The notes beneath the pieces were generated by a model. It saw only the letters and a program-made list of their open reading frames with translations, ran no database searches and had not been told where the DNA came from. From contig DIRK01000016.1 in NCBI GenBank assembly GCA_002427535.1, positions 1 through 24,802 on the forward strand: 24,802 nt of DNA, given 5' to 3'. Below, in pieces: positions 13,418 to 20,179 of this stretch. Positions within the stretch are counted from its first letter, which is position 1; every line of letters starts with the position of its first letter. Source of the DNA: Mageeibacillus sp. UBA5438 (GTDB lineage Bacteria > Bacillota > Clostridia > Saccharofermentanales > DTU023). The position numbers and the translations under genes were made by a program.

Positions 13418-14042
13418 TATTGACTTCCTCCTCTGGTTTTTCAGTCGGGGCTTCCTCAACCCCTGGTTCAATTGTTTCTTCCACCTGTTCTGCGACTTCC
13501 CGTGCCACTTTTTCAGTCACAAGATCCGCGACCTTTTCGACTCCCTGCTCTGTTCCCTTCTCAGCGATCTGAGCTGAGACCTGCGCGAACGCGGTCAAAG
13601 GATAGAGCATCATGAACAACAGCTGTCCATAGAGATTCTCACGCGATTCAATTCGCGAGAGCGCCATGATCTGCTCAAGCGGGTAGACTTCACTGCCGAC
13701 CACGCCGCCTTTAATGCTCATCTTGCGGTATTTGTCCGCGTATTTGCGAATGAGACGGGGAGCCAATACGACGTCTTCTGAGCTATAGGCAAGTGCCGTC
13801 GGTCCGACAAGCGTCTCGTCGAGCCCGCTGATGCCGAGCTTTTCAAAGGCACGCGTCGTGATTGAATTCTTGACGACCCTGTAAGTCAGACCTTGCTCGC
13901 GAAAATCGGCGCGCATGGCCGTATCTTGCGCCACGGTCAGCCCTTTATAGTCGGTCAGCACGATGGATTCGGCGCTTTGCAGCTCTTTTACCAGCTGGTC
14001 GACTTGCTTTTTCTTCTGTTCCAGTTTCTTTTCACTGGGCAT
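13410..14042 (-). CDS. rplJ: 50S ribosomal protein L10 with long acidic C-terminal tail
   Basis: Anchors L7/L12 dimers to 23S rRNA and represses its own mRNA through the leader. Residues 1-150 match L10: ADYK-like TDYKGLTVAQ (30-39), YRVVKNSITTRAFE (54-67), GPTALAY (80-86), KGGVVGSEVY (111-120). Bacterial L10 is usually 165-175 aa; this one has 210. From about residue 165 the stalk helix continues with repeated EQ/VEK/VAE patterns and ends in a Pro/Glu-rich tail. ATG at 14042 has AAGGAGG upstream and matches the family start; the open frame extends further upstream but that part is the leader hairpin. Confidence 0.97.
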   Translation of the reverse strand: MPSEKKLEQKKKQVDQLVKELQSAESIVLTDYKGLTVAQDTAMRADFREQGLTYRVVKNSITTRAFEKLGISGLDETLVGPTALAYSSEDVVLAPRLIRKYADKYRKMSIKGGVVGSEVYPLEQIMALSRIESRENLYGQLLFMMLYPLTAFAQVSAQIAEKGTEQGVEKVADLVTEKVAREVAEQVEETIEPGVEEAPTEKPEEEVNNG

Positions 14043-14057
14043 GCGACATTCCTCCTT

Positions 14058-14204
14058 GTTCGTAATCAAAACACCCCTCCGCTTGGGGCAGAGGGGCGCA
14101 CAGTATGTATCGTCCTCCACCTCGGCGGGATCGCTTACTAGCGGTTTACATCCTCTATAGGATTCCTGCTTTCTACGGCGTCAGGGTATTTATTCAATTG
14201 TCAT
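14058..14204 (-). promoter_or_regulatory. L10 leader with attenuator (ribosomal protein leader)
   Basis: The 185-base gap between rplA and rplJ holds an RNA element of the L10-leader type. Conserved-looking parts on the minus strand are GTAGAAAGCAGG (near 14165-14177) and CCGCCGAGGTGG (near 14117-14128), which pair into the L10/L12-binding fold. It ends in a terminator-like stem: CCCCTC/GAGGGG (14091-14096 with 14074-14079), extended by further pairs, followed by GTTTTGATT. L10 with L12 is known to bind such leaders and shut off rplJL. The boundaries are approximate. Confidence 0.85.
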
Positions 14205-14227
14205 GCCCCCAAAAGGGGCCCGTTCGT

Positions 14228-14920
14228 TTACTTGGACAGCTTCGGCACGATGCGGACACCGGGTCCCATGGTGCTTGCCAGTGTCACACGCTGTAAATAC
14301 TGACCCTTTGCGGCAGCCGGTTTGGCGCGAAGGATCGCGTCCAACAGCGCGTCATAGTTATCGAGCAATTTTTCCGCGCCAAACGACGCTTTTCCGATGG
14401 CACAGTGGATAATGTTCTGCTTTTCGAGGCGGTACTCGATTCTGCCGGCCTTCGCCTCGGTCACCGCGCGTCCCACATCGGTGGTCACGGTACCCGATTT
14501 CGGGTTCGGCATGAGGCCTCTGGGACCAAGCACACGGCCCAGGCGTCCGACCACACCCATCATGTCGGGGGTGGCAATGACGACATCAAAGTCCATGAAG
14601 CCTTCTTTTTGGATTTTCTCAGCCAACTCTTCGGCGCCGACAATTTCAGCACCTGCGGCTTCTGCTTCTTCTGCTCCGGGGCCTTTGGCGAAGACGGTAA
14701 CGCGCACATCTTTACCGGTCCCATGCGGGAGCACAACGGTGCCGCGGATCTGTTGATCGGCACGGCGTGAGTCGACACCCATTTTCAAGTGGATTTCAAC
14801 GGTCTCATCAAATTTTGCGGTTGCGCTTTTGACGACGAGTTCCATCGCGTCAGAAGGTTCGTAGATCGTTTGAGGATCGACGAGTTTCGCAGCTTCTATA
14901 TATCTTTTACCACGTTTCAT
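14228..14920 (-). CDS. rplA: 50S ribosomal protein L1
   Basis: Binds 23S rRNA at the L1 stalk, which helps release E-site tRNA. The 230-aa product shows FDETVEIHLKMGVDSRRADQ, VVLPHGTGKDVRVTVFAKG, MGVVGRLGRVLGPRGLMPNPKSGT and TLASTMGPGVRI, all L1 signatures. ATG at 14920 lies 7 bases after AAGGAGG; the in-frame GTG at 14926 is too near that site to be used. It follows rplK closely (12 bases). After the stop, a short CCCC-TTTT-GGGG hairpin (14207-14218) precedes the L10 leader; it has no U tract. Confidence 0.98.
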   Translation of the reverse strand: MKRGKRYIEAAKLVDPQTIYEPSDAMELVVKSATAKFDETVEIHLKMGVDSRRADQQIRGTVVLPHGTGKDVRVTVFAKGPGAEEAEAAGAEIVGAEELAEKIQKEGFMDFDVVIATPDMMGVVGRLGRVLGPRGLMPNPKSGTVTTDVGRAVTEAKAGRIEYRLEKQNIIHCAIGKASFGAEKLLDNYDALLDAILRAKPAAAKGQYLQRVTLASTMGPGVRIVPKLSK

Positions 14921-14932
14921 CGCCACTCCTCC

Positions 14933-15364
14933 TTAACTGTCGTAATCGACAACGATACCCATGCTGCGGGCGGTTCCCGCGACCATACGGGCGCCGGATT
15001 CAATGTCAGCAGCGTTGGTATCTTCCATCTTGATCTCGGCAATACGCTTGCACTCAGACCAAGATACCGTCGCTACCTTGTCCTTGTCGGGTGTTCCCGA
15101 AGCCTTATCCAGATTACAGGCCTTTTTCAACAGTACGGCAGCCGGTGGAGTTTTCGTAATGAACGAGTATGTGCGGTCCTGATACACCGTAATCACGACG
15201 GGAATCAAAAGGCCGATATCCTTTTGTGTGCGTTCATTAAATTCTCTGACAAACTGGGCAATATTGAGCCCGTGTTGTCCAAGAGCTGGTCCAACCGGCG
15301 GCGCAGGCGTTGCCTGGCCCGCTGGGATCTGAAGCTTTACGTATGCGGTTACTGGCTTAGCCAT
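14933..15364 (-). CDS. rplK: 50S ribosomal protein L11
   Basis: Large-subunit protein of the GTPase-associated centre, also needed for RelA/Rel activation and the target region of thiopeptides. The 143-aa product has the family start MAKPVTAYVKLQIPAGQA, then PPVGPALGQHGLNI and QFVREFNERT, and a C-terminal RNA-binding part with SARMVAGTARSMGI-like residues. ATG at 15364, preceded by GGGAGG, is preferred to one at 15379 that would add five residues. It lies between nusG and rplA in the standard order. Confidence 0.98.
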   Translation of the reverse strand: MAKPVTAYVKLQIPAGQATPAPPVGPALGQHGLNIAQFVREFNERTQKDIGLLIPVVITVYQDRTYSFITKTPPAAVLLKKACNLDKASGTPDKDKVATVSWSECKRIAEIKMEDTNAADIESGARMVAGTARSMGIVVDYDS

Positions 15365-15435
15365 TTGGCCACCTCCCATTTCTTTTTTCGGTCCTGGGAC
15401 CGTTTATTGGTAAAAGGCAAATTTGCCCTTATTCC

Positions 15436-15978
15436 CTAATCTTGTTTCATGACCTGCGTCAGCTCCAGCTCCACCGGTGTTTCACGGCTAAACATGGAGA
15501 CCACCACGGTCACCTTTTTCTTGTCGATGTTGATGTTCTCGACCCTTCCCTCGAATCCTTCGAGCGGGCCGTTGATCACGCGGACATCGTCGCCGACCAC
15601 GTAGTCCATCACAGGCTCCCAGTCGGCATCAAGACCCATGAGCCCCAGTTCATCTTCTGTCAAGGGAACGGGATTGGTACTGGAGGGTCCGACAAAACCT
15701 GTGACGCCTCGCGTATTGCGGACGATGTACCAGATCTCATCGGTCAAAATCATTTTGACAAGTACATAGCCGGGATAAACTTTGCGTTCAACATTGCGGC
15801 GCTTACCCTCTTTGATCTCGATCACCGTCTCAGTCGGGACAAGGACTTCCTGGATCATCTCCTGGAGTCCGCGGTTTTCGATAATCAGGTCAAGCGTCGC
15901 CTTCACGCGATTCTCATATCCCGAATACGTGTGGATGACGTACCAGAGCGCCTCCTGATTTTCGGACGTCTCGTTCAT
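15436..15978 (-). CDS. nusG: Transcription termination/antitermination factor NusG
   Basis: Elongation factor that binds RNA polymerase through its NGN domain and Rho or ribosomal S10 through its KOW domain. The 180-aa protein shows WYVIHTYSGYENRVKATLD (12-30), VYPGYVLVKM (67-76), VRNTRGVTGFVG (86-97) and the KOW motif GDDVRVINGPLEGFEGRVENI. ATG at 15978 lies 3 bases after the secE stop, with GAGGG inside the end of secE. The gene order secE-nusG-rplK-rplA is conserved among bacteria. Confidence 0.98.
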   Translation of the reverse strand: MNETSENQEALWYVIHTYSGYENRVKATLDLIIENRGLQEMIQEVLVPTETVIEIKEGKRRNVERKVYPGYVLVKMILTDEIWYIVRNTRGVTGFVGPSSTNPVPLTEDELGLMGLDADWEPVMDYVVGDDVRVINGPLEGFEGRVENINIDKKKVTVVVSMFSRETPVELELTQVMKQD

Positions 15979-15981
15979 CTA

Positions 15982-16335
15982 CTATCCCTCAAAGAAAACA
16001 CGCACGCCTAAGGCTTGGATCATCTGGCCCATTTCATTGCTTTCGCGACGTACATTGTCATCGTTCGGCAGAGGCAGTGATTCAGCAGGCTGTTCTTTTG
16101 TGGAGTAAAGTCCCGTCGTGCGCATGATAAAGCTCACCACGGTGTCAAATACAAGAATAATGACGACCGAGATCGCGATAATCAACAAAACGGTCATCGT
16201 GCTCTGTCTCAGTTTTTTCTTATCCGGCCAGATGACGCGTTTCAGTTCCGTAATAATATTTACGAACCATTTTTTAATGCGTCCGCCGAAAGGTTTTTTG
16301 CCCTTCGCTACCGCTTTTTTCTTCTTCTCCGCCAT
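15982..16335 (-). CDS. secE: Preprotein translocase subunit SecE with C-terminal extension
   Basis: Clamps the SecY channel in the plasma membrane. The first 71 residues are standard: a basic N terminus, the amphipathic helix FVNIITELKRVIWPDKKKL (24-42), and one membrane span (46-71). Single-span SecE proteins usually stop shortly after the span; this one continues with about 46 further residues (72-117), a hydrophilic, partly acidic tail ending in a more hydrophobic segment (MIQALGVRVFF) that would lie outside the cytoplasm. ATG at 16335 has GGGAG upstream. It lies between rpmG and nusG. Confidence 0.96.
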   Translation of the reverse strand: MAEKKKKAVAKGKKPFGGRIKKWFVNIITELKRVIWPDKKKLRQSTMTVLLIIAISVVIILVFDTVVSFIMRTTGLYSTKEQPAESLPLPNDDNVRRESNEMGQMIQALGVRVFFEG

Positions 16336-16357
16336 ATCATCACTCCCGCGAATTATC

Positions 16358-16522
16358 TTACTTTGTTTCCCGGTGAATCGTGTGCTTATTACAGAAGCGA
16401 CAGAACTTTTTGAGCTCCAATTTATCGGGCGTATTCATCTTATTCTTTTTCGTGTCGTAATTGCGCTGTTTGCATTCTGAGCATGCCAGCGTCAGTCGAT
16501 CACGCGCGCCAGGTTTCGCCAT
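16358..16522 (-). CDS. rpmG: 50S ribosomal protein L33
   Basis: Small large-subunit protein, 54 aa by my translation. It has the zinc-ribbon form with two CxxC pairs, CSEC (14-17) and CRFC (41-44), and the typical NYDTKKNKMNTPDKLELKKF stretch and NKHTIHRETK end. Zinc-binding L33 is the C+ type; bacteria often also encode a C- copy used under zinc limitation, which is not seen here. ATG at 16522 has GGGAGGT upstream. It is the first gene of the ribosomal operon, directly after the promoter at 16602-16630. Confidence 0.97.
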   Translation of the reverse strand: MAKPGARDRLTLACSECKQRNYDTKKNKMNTPDKLELKKFCRFCNKHTIHRETK

Positions 16523-16545
16523 AGGGGTACCTCCCAAATAATCAC

Positions 16546-16591
16546 GTCAGACGGTTTGCCACAAGCAAAAAAAAAGACCCTCGCGTCTGAC
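16546..16591 (-). promoter_or_regulatory. Structured leader of the rpmG-rplL operon
   Basis: An 8-bp inverted repeat, GTCAGACG/CGTCTGAC (16584-16591 with 16546-16553), encloses 30 bases at the very start of the predicted transcript. Inside it, AGAC/GTCT forms a short stem followed by nine T (16567-16575), an attenuator-like arrangement. The two stems share AGAC and cannot form together. The sequence is plain; a regulatory switch is inference, and the inner stem is weak. Confidence 0.4.
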
Positions 16592-16601
16592 AAGCAGAAG
16601 T

Positions 16602-16630
16602 ATACTAGCACAGCCCATTCCGGCTGTCAA
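16602..16630 (-). promoter_or_regulatory. Promoter of the rpmG-secE-nusG-rplKAJL operon
   Basis: A perfect -35 TTGACA (16625-16630), a 17-base spacer and an extended -10 TGCTAGTAT (hexamer 16602-16607). Transcription would start near 16595. It lies only about 20 bases after the flavoprotein stop, with no clear terminator between, so the nucleoside operon may read through. Confidence 0.8.
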
Positions 16631-16646
16631 ATAATCACCCTGCCGG

Positions 16647-17255
16647 TTACCATATTTTTGCAAGCGCCAAAGCCTCATTAATTGCGCGCTTCAAGATCGT
16701 CTCGGGCGGCTCAAATAAAAGATCCAATCCGTCTGCTGCGACAAAATCAAATTGACCGATGCCAAAAAAGGAAGAAAGGTTCCGCATGAAGGGTATCCCC
16801 GTCTCAAGCGGAGAGTTCTCATAGGCGCCGCCCCGGGTTGTCAAAAACAGGAGTTTTTCCGCTTCACACATCCCGTAAAGCAGCCCCCTATCCGTGTCAC
16901 AGCCAAAAGTAATATCCTGCACACTAATGTTCTCAATGTAGATCTTCAAAAGCGCCGGCACTGACAGATCCCAAAAAGGAGCTGCCACGACCAACCGATC
17001 GGCTTTGGCAAACTGATGCGCGTAAGAAAAACGCGGGTGGTCGAGCCTACCCTGTTCTAATAATTTTTCCCTTTTTAGGAAAAAATCGCCGAACAACGGA
17101 AAAAGCGCCTCCTCGGTTAAAAAGAGGCGCTCAATCTCAAACTCACCGCGTGGCTCTAACTCGCCTAAAAACGCGTCGGCCAAACGGCGCGTACGCGACT
17201 TGTCGCCGCGGATACAACAGTCAATGTAAAGCAACTGTTTCTTACGACTGGCCAT
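16647..17255 (-). CDS. Flavodoxin-fold NAD(P)H oxidoreductase (AcpD/azoreductase-like)
   Basis: A 202-aa FMN-dependent oxidoreductase of the flavodoxin-like NAD(P)H:quinone/azoreductase group. It starts with a beta strand and loop that bind FMN phosphate (LLYIDCCIRGDKSRTRRLA, about 8-26). It contains APFWDLSVPALLKIYIENI (93-111), a close match to the conserved PMWNFSIPAPLKAYID-like motif, and TTRGGAYENSP around 138-148, the FMN-binding loop. The start ATG at 17255 overlaps the upstream nucleoside hydrolase by 14 bases and has little Shine-Dalgarno sequence, so translation is probably coupled. Its role in a nucleoside operon is unclear; quinone or nitro/azo compound reduction is the family function. 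Confidence 0.85.
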   Translation of the reverse strand: MASRKKQLLYIDCCIRGDKSRTRRLADAFLGELEPRGEFEIERLFLTEEALFPLFGDFFLKREKLLEQGRLDHPRFSYAHQFAKADRLVVAAPFWDLSVPALLKIYIENISVQDITFGCDTDRGLLYGMCEAEKLLFLTTRGGAYENSPLETGIPFMRNLSSFFGIGQFDFVAADGLDLLFEPPETILKRAINEALALAKIW

Positions 17256-18258
17256 AGCGTCCGAACAGATAGAACAAGCGCGCCTTAAACGCTTCCCGGT
17301 CGATGTCAGTCACCACCGTATGCCGCCTGTCCTCCATCTTCTTATCCGAGTAAAGATCCGTCACTGTCTTGCCGTAAGTCGGACCGCCCTTCGTCTCCAC
17401 ACGCACCCAGGCAGGGTAGGACTCGAAAATCGAATCATCCGCCGCAAAAAGGACCGCCGCCGGATCGTGCAAAGCAATTCCCCGCTGTCCTAAGGACAGT
17501 GAATAGCGCAAGGCATTTTGCAGGCAGTCACGCGCAAAGCGCGCCTGGGGTGAACCAAGCGCCCCCAATTCATCCAACTCATCCGGGGTGAGATACGCTT
17601 TCAAGGTCATATCAAGGCCGCACATCACAACCGACAGGTCTGAGTTAAACAGCATATCCGCGGCCTCCGGATCCACCAGGATATTGAACTCCGCCGCGGA
17701 CGTCGTATTGCCGGCCTTAGCGCCCCCTCCCATGATGACCACCTTTTTCAAAAGCCCCGCAAGGTCATTATATTTGGCCAACGCGAGCGCGACATTCGTC
17801 ATCGGGCCGACCGCGACCAACACAAGCTCACCCCTATATTCAACCGCCGCTTCATAGAGCGCGTCCCAGGCTTTCTTCATTTCAATCTTCTTTTTCGGAG
17901 AAGGCAAAATCACATCCCCCAAACCATTTTTCCCGTGCACCTCCGGCGCCGTAATCTGGTCACGGATGAGCGGTAAAGGAGCCCCCTCGTACACCGGCAC
18001 ATCGGAGTTTGCAAGCTCCAACACACAAAGCGTATTGTAAGTCGTCTTATCGAGGGTGACATTGCCCGCCACCGTCGATACACCCACAAGATTAAAGCAG
18101 TCAAGTTGATTCAAGATAAGCAGGGCGTTCGCGTCGTCCACTCCCGTATCACAGTCAAACCAGAGAGGTGTTTTGGCGCGATCGGAAAAACATGTGTCCA
18201 TGAAGCTCTCTTTTTCTGCCTTGAACACTTCTTTTCGTTCAGGTATTTTCCTAATCAT
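17242..18258 (-). CDS. Nucleoside hydrolase (second of two)
   Basis: Splits ribonucleosides into base and ribose. The calcium-binding aspartate cluster is DCDTGVDDA early in the chain (about 33-41 from the chosen start). Other signatures are VAVGPMTNVALAL, MGGGAKAGNTTSAAEFNILVDPEAADML and ALHDPAAVLFA, which holds the last calcium ligand. In the GN..SAAEFN motif a Ser stands where Pro is common. I chose the ATG at 18258 because AAAGGG lies upstream and it overlaps the previous gene by 8 bases like other junctions here; the ATG at 18201 would give a protein nearer the family's usual N terminus, and 18276 is also open. It pairs with the distinct hydrolase just upstream, suggesting different base preferences. 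Confidence 0.93.
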   Translation of the reverse strand: MIRKIPERKEVFKAEKESFMDTCFSDRAKTPLWFDCDTGVDDANALLILNQLDCFNLVGVSTVAGNVTLDKTTYNTLCVLELANSDVPVYEGAPLPLIRDQITAPEVHGKNGLGDVILPSPKKKIEMKKAWDALYEAAVEYRGELVLVAVGPMTNVALALAKYNDLAGLLKKVVIMGGGAKAGNTTSAAEFNILVDPEAADMLFNSDLSVVMCGLDMTLKAYLTPDELDELGALGSPQARFARDCLQNALRYSLSLGQRGIALHDPAAVLFAADDSIFESYPAWVRVETKGGPTYGKTVTDLYSDKKMEDRRHTVVTDIDREAFKARLFYLFGRYGQS

Positions 18259-19198
18259 CGCTTGTCCCTTTCCCATAATGTCCGACCGCTTCCACTAACA
18301 GGTCCACAAAGGCTCCCCTGTCAATGCCCATGATGCAACGCACATTGGCTTTTTTGCCCGTAACTCCGTAAAGGTCGCCCACCGTCGCCCCGCGGCTGTA
18401 GTCCCCTTTTGTCTCCACCTCGACATACATTTCATGAAACTGCATCAGTTCAGGCTTCACAATGGCCGCCACGGCGACCGCGTCGTGGACAGGCGCCCCG
18501 CGGTACCCCAATGTCTGGTGAAACTGGTAAAAGAAACGGAGCCATCCGGCGGTGACCTTGGCCACCTCATTGCCAACTGCGCCGATCCTCTCAAAATCCT
18601 CCGGATAGACGAGCGCTTTTTCCGTCACATCGAGGCCCGCCATCGTGATCGGGATCCCCGAACGAAAGACAATATCCGCCGCCTCAGGGTCGACCAAGAT
18701 ATTAAACTCCGCCGCGGGCGTCCAGTTACCGTGCGCGATGCCGCCACCCATCAGGTAGATATGCTGAATTTTTTTTATAAGCTCCGGGTAAAGGAGAATA
18801 AAGGCCGCGATATTGGTCAGAGGCCCTGTCGGCACCAATACAACCGGTTCATCCCTTTGTTCTACAAGTTCAGCGATCAGATGGGCGGCCCCTTTTGCCA
18901 CAGGCTCTTTTTTGGGCTCCGGGAGATCCGGGCCATCCAGGCCCGTGACCCCGTGCACCGTCGGGGCGATGATCGGGTCCGCCAAAAGAGGAACTTCACG
19001 CCCCTTTGCGAGCGGAACATCAAGCCCGATCAGGCTCATCACCCGCCCCGCGTTATATGTTGTCTTCTCAAGGGTCTGGTTGCCGCAACAGCTCGTCACG
19101 GCCAATATTTCCAATTCCGGGCACGCGTTCGCGAGCACCCAGGCGATCGCGTCGTCATGACCCGGATCGCCGTCCAGAATGATGGGTATTTTTTTCAT
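18251..19198 (-). CDS. Nucleoside hydrolase (first of two, RihA-like)
   Basis: N-ribohydrolase of 315 aa. The N-terminal calcium motif is DGDPGHDDAIAW (about 9-20), with the GHDDA form typical of pyrimidine-preferring RihA/RihB enzymes. Then come VLVPTGPLTNIAAF, MGGGIAHGNWTPAAEFNILVDPEAADI and GAPVHDAVAVAAI. ATG at 19198 has GGAGAA 5 bases upstream; the TTG just before it is rejected. It follows the second permease by 30 bases and overlaps the next hydrolase by 8. In this operon it would act in the cytoplasm on nucleosides brought in by the ABC importer, releasing base and ribose for salvage or fermentation. Base specificity is inferred and should be taken as tentative. Confidence 0.94.
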   Translation of the reverse strand: MKKIPIILDGDPGHDDAIAWVLANACPELEILAVTSCCGNQTLEKTTYNAGRVMSLIGLDVPLAKGREVPLLADPIIAPTVHGVTGLDGPDLPEPKKEPVAKGAAHLIAELVEQRDEPVVLVPTGPLTNIAAFILLYPELIKKIQHIYLMGGGIAHGNWTPAAEFNILVDPEAADIVFRSGIPITMAGLDVTEKALVYPEDFERIGAVGNEVAKVTAGWLRFFYQFHQTLGYRGAPVHDAVAVAAIVKPELMQFHEMYVEVETKGDYSRGATVGDLYGVTGKKANVRCIMGIDRGAFVDLLVEAVGHYGKGTSDD

Positions 19199-19228
19199 CA
19201 ATGTTCTCCGTCGATCAAAGCTCCAAGA

Positions 19229-20179
19229 TCAGCCTTCAATCGGCTGGATCTGGTGTTTTCTTGTTTTGCGTCTTGTACTCAGGACATAGAGGACGAGGCC
19301 GACAATCGTTGTCAGGTAAGGAATAAGCGAGACCAAGTAACTTGACACGCCCTGCAGTCCCGACACCTTCGTCCTGAGCGCCTGCGCCAGCCCGAAGAGC
19401 AACGATGACAGCATCGCCCCCACAGGTTCACCGCGGCCCATGGCTTGCGCCGCAAGCGCGATAAAACCGCGCCCCGCGACCATGCCGGAGTTCCAGCCCT
19501 GTGAGTAGTAAAGAGACATGAAGGCGCCTCCCAGGCCCGCTAAGCCGCCTGAGACTAAGATCGCCATGTAGCGGATCTTCAAGACACTGACACCGACACT
19601 GGACGCGGCGTCAGGATTCTCACCGACCGCGCGGATATCAAGTCCGAGCGGTGTTTTGTAAAGAAGCATCCATGTCAACCAGACAAAGAGGAAGGCCAGA
19701 TAGGTCAAGATCGCGTGCCCCGACAAAATCTCTCCCAGAATAGGGATTTTTGAGATAAGCGGGATCTTAAACGTCGGGATCAACAGATTGGAGGTGACAA
19801 GCGCCCCCGTATTGCCCTTTAATCCCGTAAACATATTGAGAAGGAAGATCGTCCCCCCTCCCCCCAACATGTTGACCGCGATACCGGCCAGGATGATGTC
19901 GGTTTTCAGTTTGAATGAGAAAAAACCCATCAACAGGCCCAACAGCGCGCCGACCACCACGGCACCCAATACACCGATGATCCAGCTTTGTGTCCAGTAG
20001 GCGAACAAGAAGCCAAAGAGCGCCGTGATCATCATGATGCCCTCAAGACCGATGTTGACAACCCCTGCCTTCTCCGCCACAACGGCCGCCAGGGCGGCAA
20101 ACAGGATGGGGGCAGTAATACGGATGACGCTGAAAAGGAAATCCGCTTTAAAAACAGACGCGATAAGCTGCTCAAGCAT
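19229..20179 (-). CDS. nupQ: Nucleoside ABC transporter permease 2 (NupQ-like)
   Basis: A 316-aa membrane protein of the branched-chain amino acid/sugar permease superfamily (BPD_transp_2). It has about eight to ten hydrophobic helices, the segment APILFAALAAVVAEKAGVVNIGLEGIMM (landmark VVNIGLEG, about 40-47) typical of the second BMP-type permease, and the ATPase-contact region GENPDAASSVGVSVLKIRY. ATG at 20179 has GGAGGG upstream and overlaps the previous permease's stop by 8 bases (ATGCTTGA). It forms the channel with permease 1. The name follows the Bacillus guanosine importer NupNOPQ; the exact nucleoside range here is unknown. Confidence 0.93.
   Translation of the reverse strand: MLEQLIASVFKADFLFSVIRITAPILFAALAAVVAEKAGVVNIGLEGIMMITALFGFLFAYWTQSWIIGVLGAVVVGALLGLLMGFFSFKLKTDIILAGIAVNMLGGGGTIFLLNMFTGLKGNTGALVTSNLLIPTFKIPLISKIPILGEILSGHAILTYLAFLFVWLTWMLLYKTPLGLDIRAVGENPDAASSVGVSVLKIRYMAILVSGGLAGLGGAFMSLYYSQGWNSGMVAGRGFIALAAQAMGRGEPVGAMLSSLLFGLAQALRTKVSGLQGVSSYLVSLIPYLTTIVGLVLYVLSTRRKTRKHQIQPIEG

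Noticed and set aside
14205..14220. Terminator after rplA
   Set aside because: Only a 4-bp GC stem around TTTT and no T run follows on minus; the L10 leader with its attenuator comes next.
16619..16645. Terminator of the nucleoside operon
   Set aside because: The CCGGC/GCCGG arms enclose 17 bases, have no T run and overlap the ribosomal promoter.
18434..19345. 303-codon open frame on plus across the first nucleoside hydrolase
   Set aside because: Antisense shadow of a GC-rich gene; Arg/His-rich composition and no known motif.
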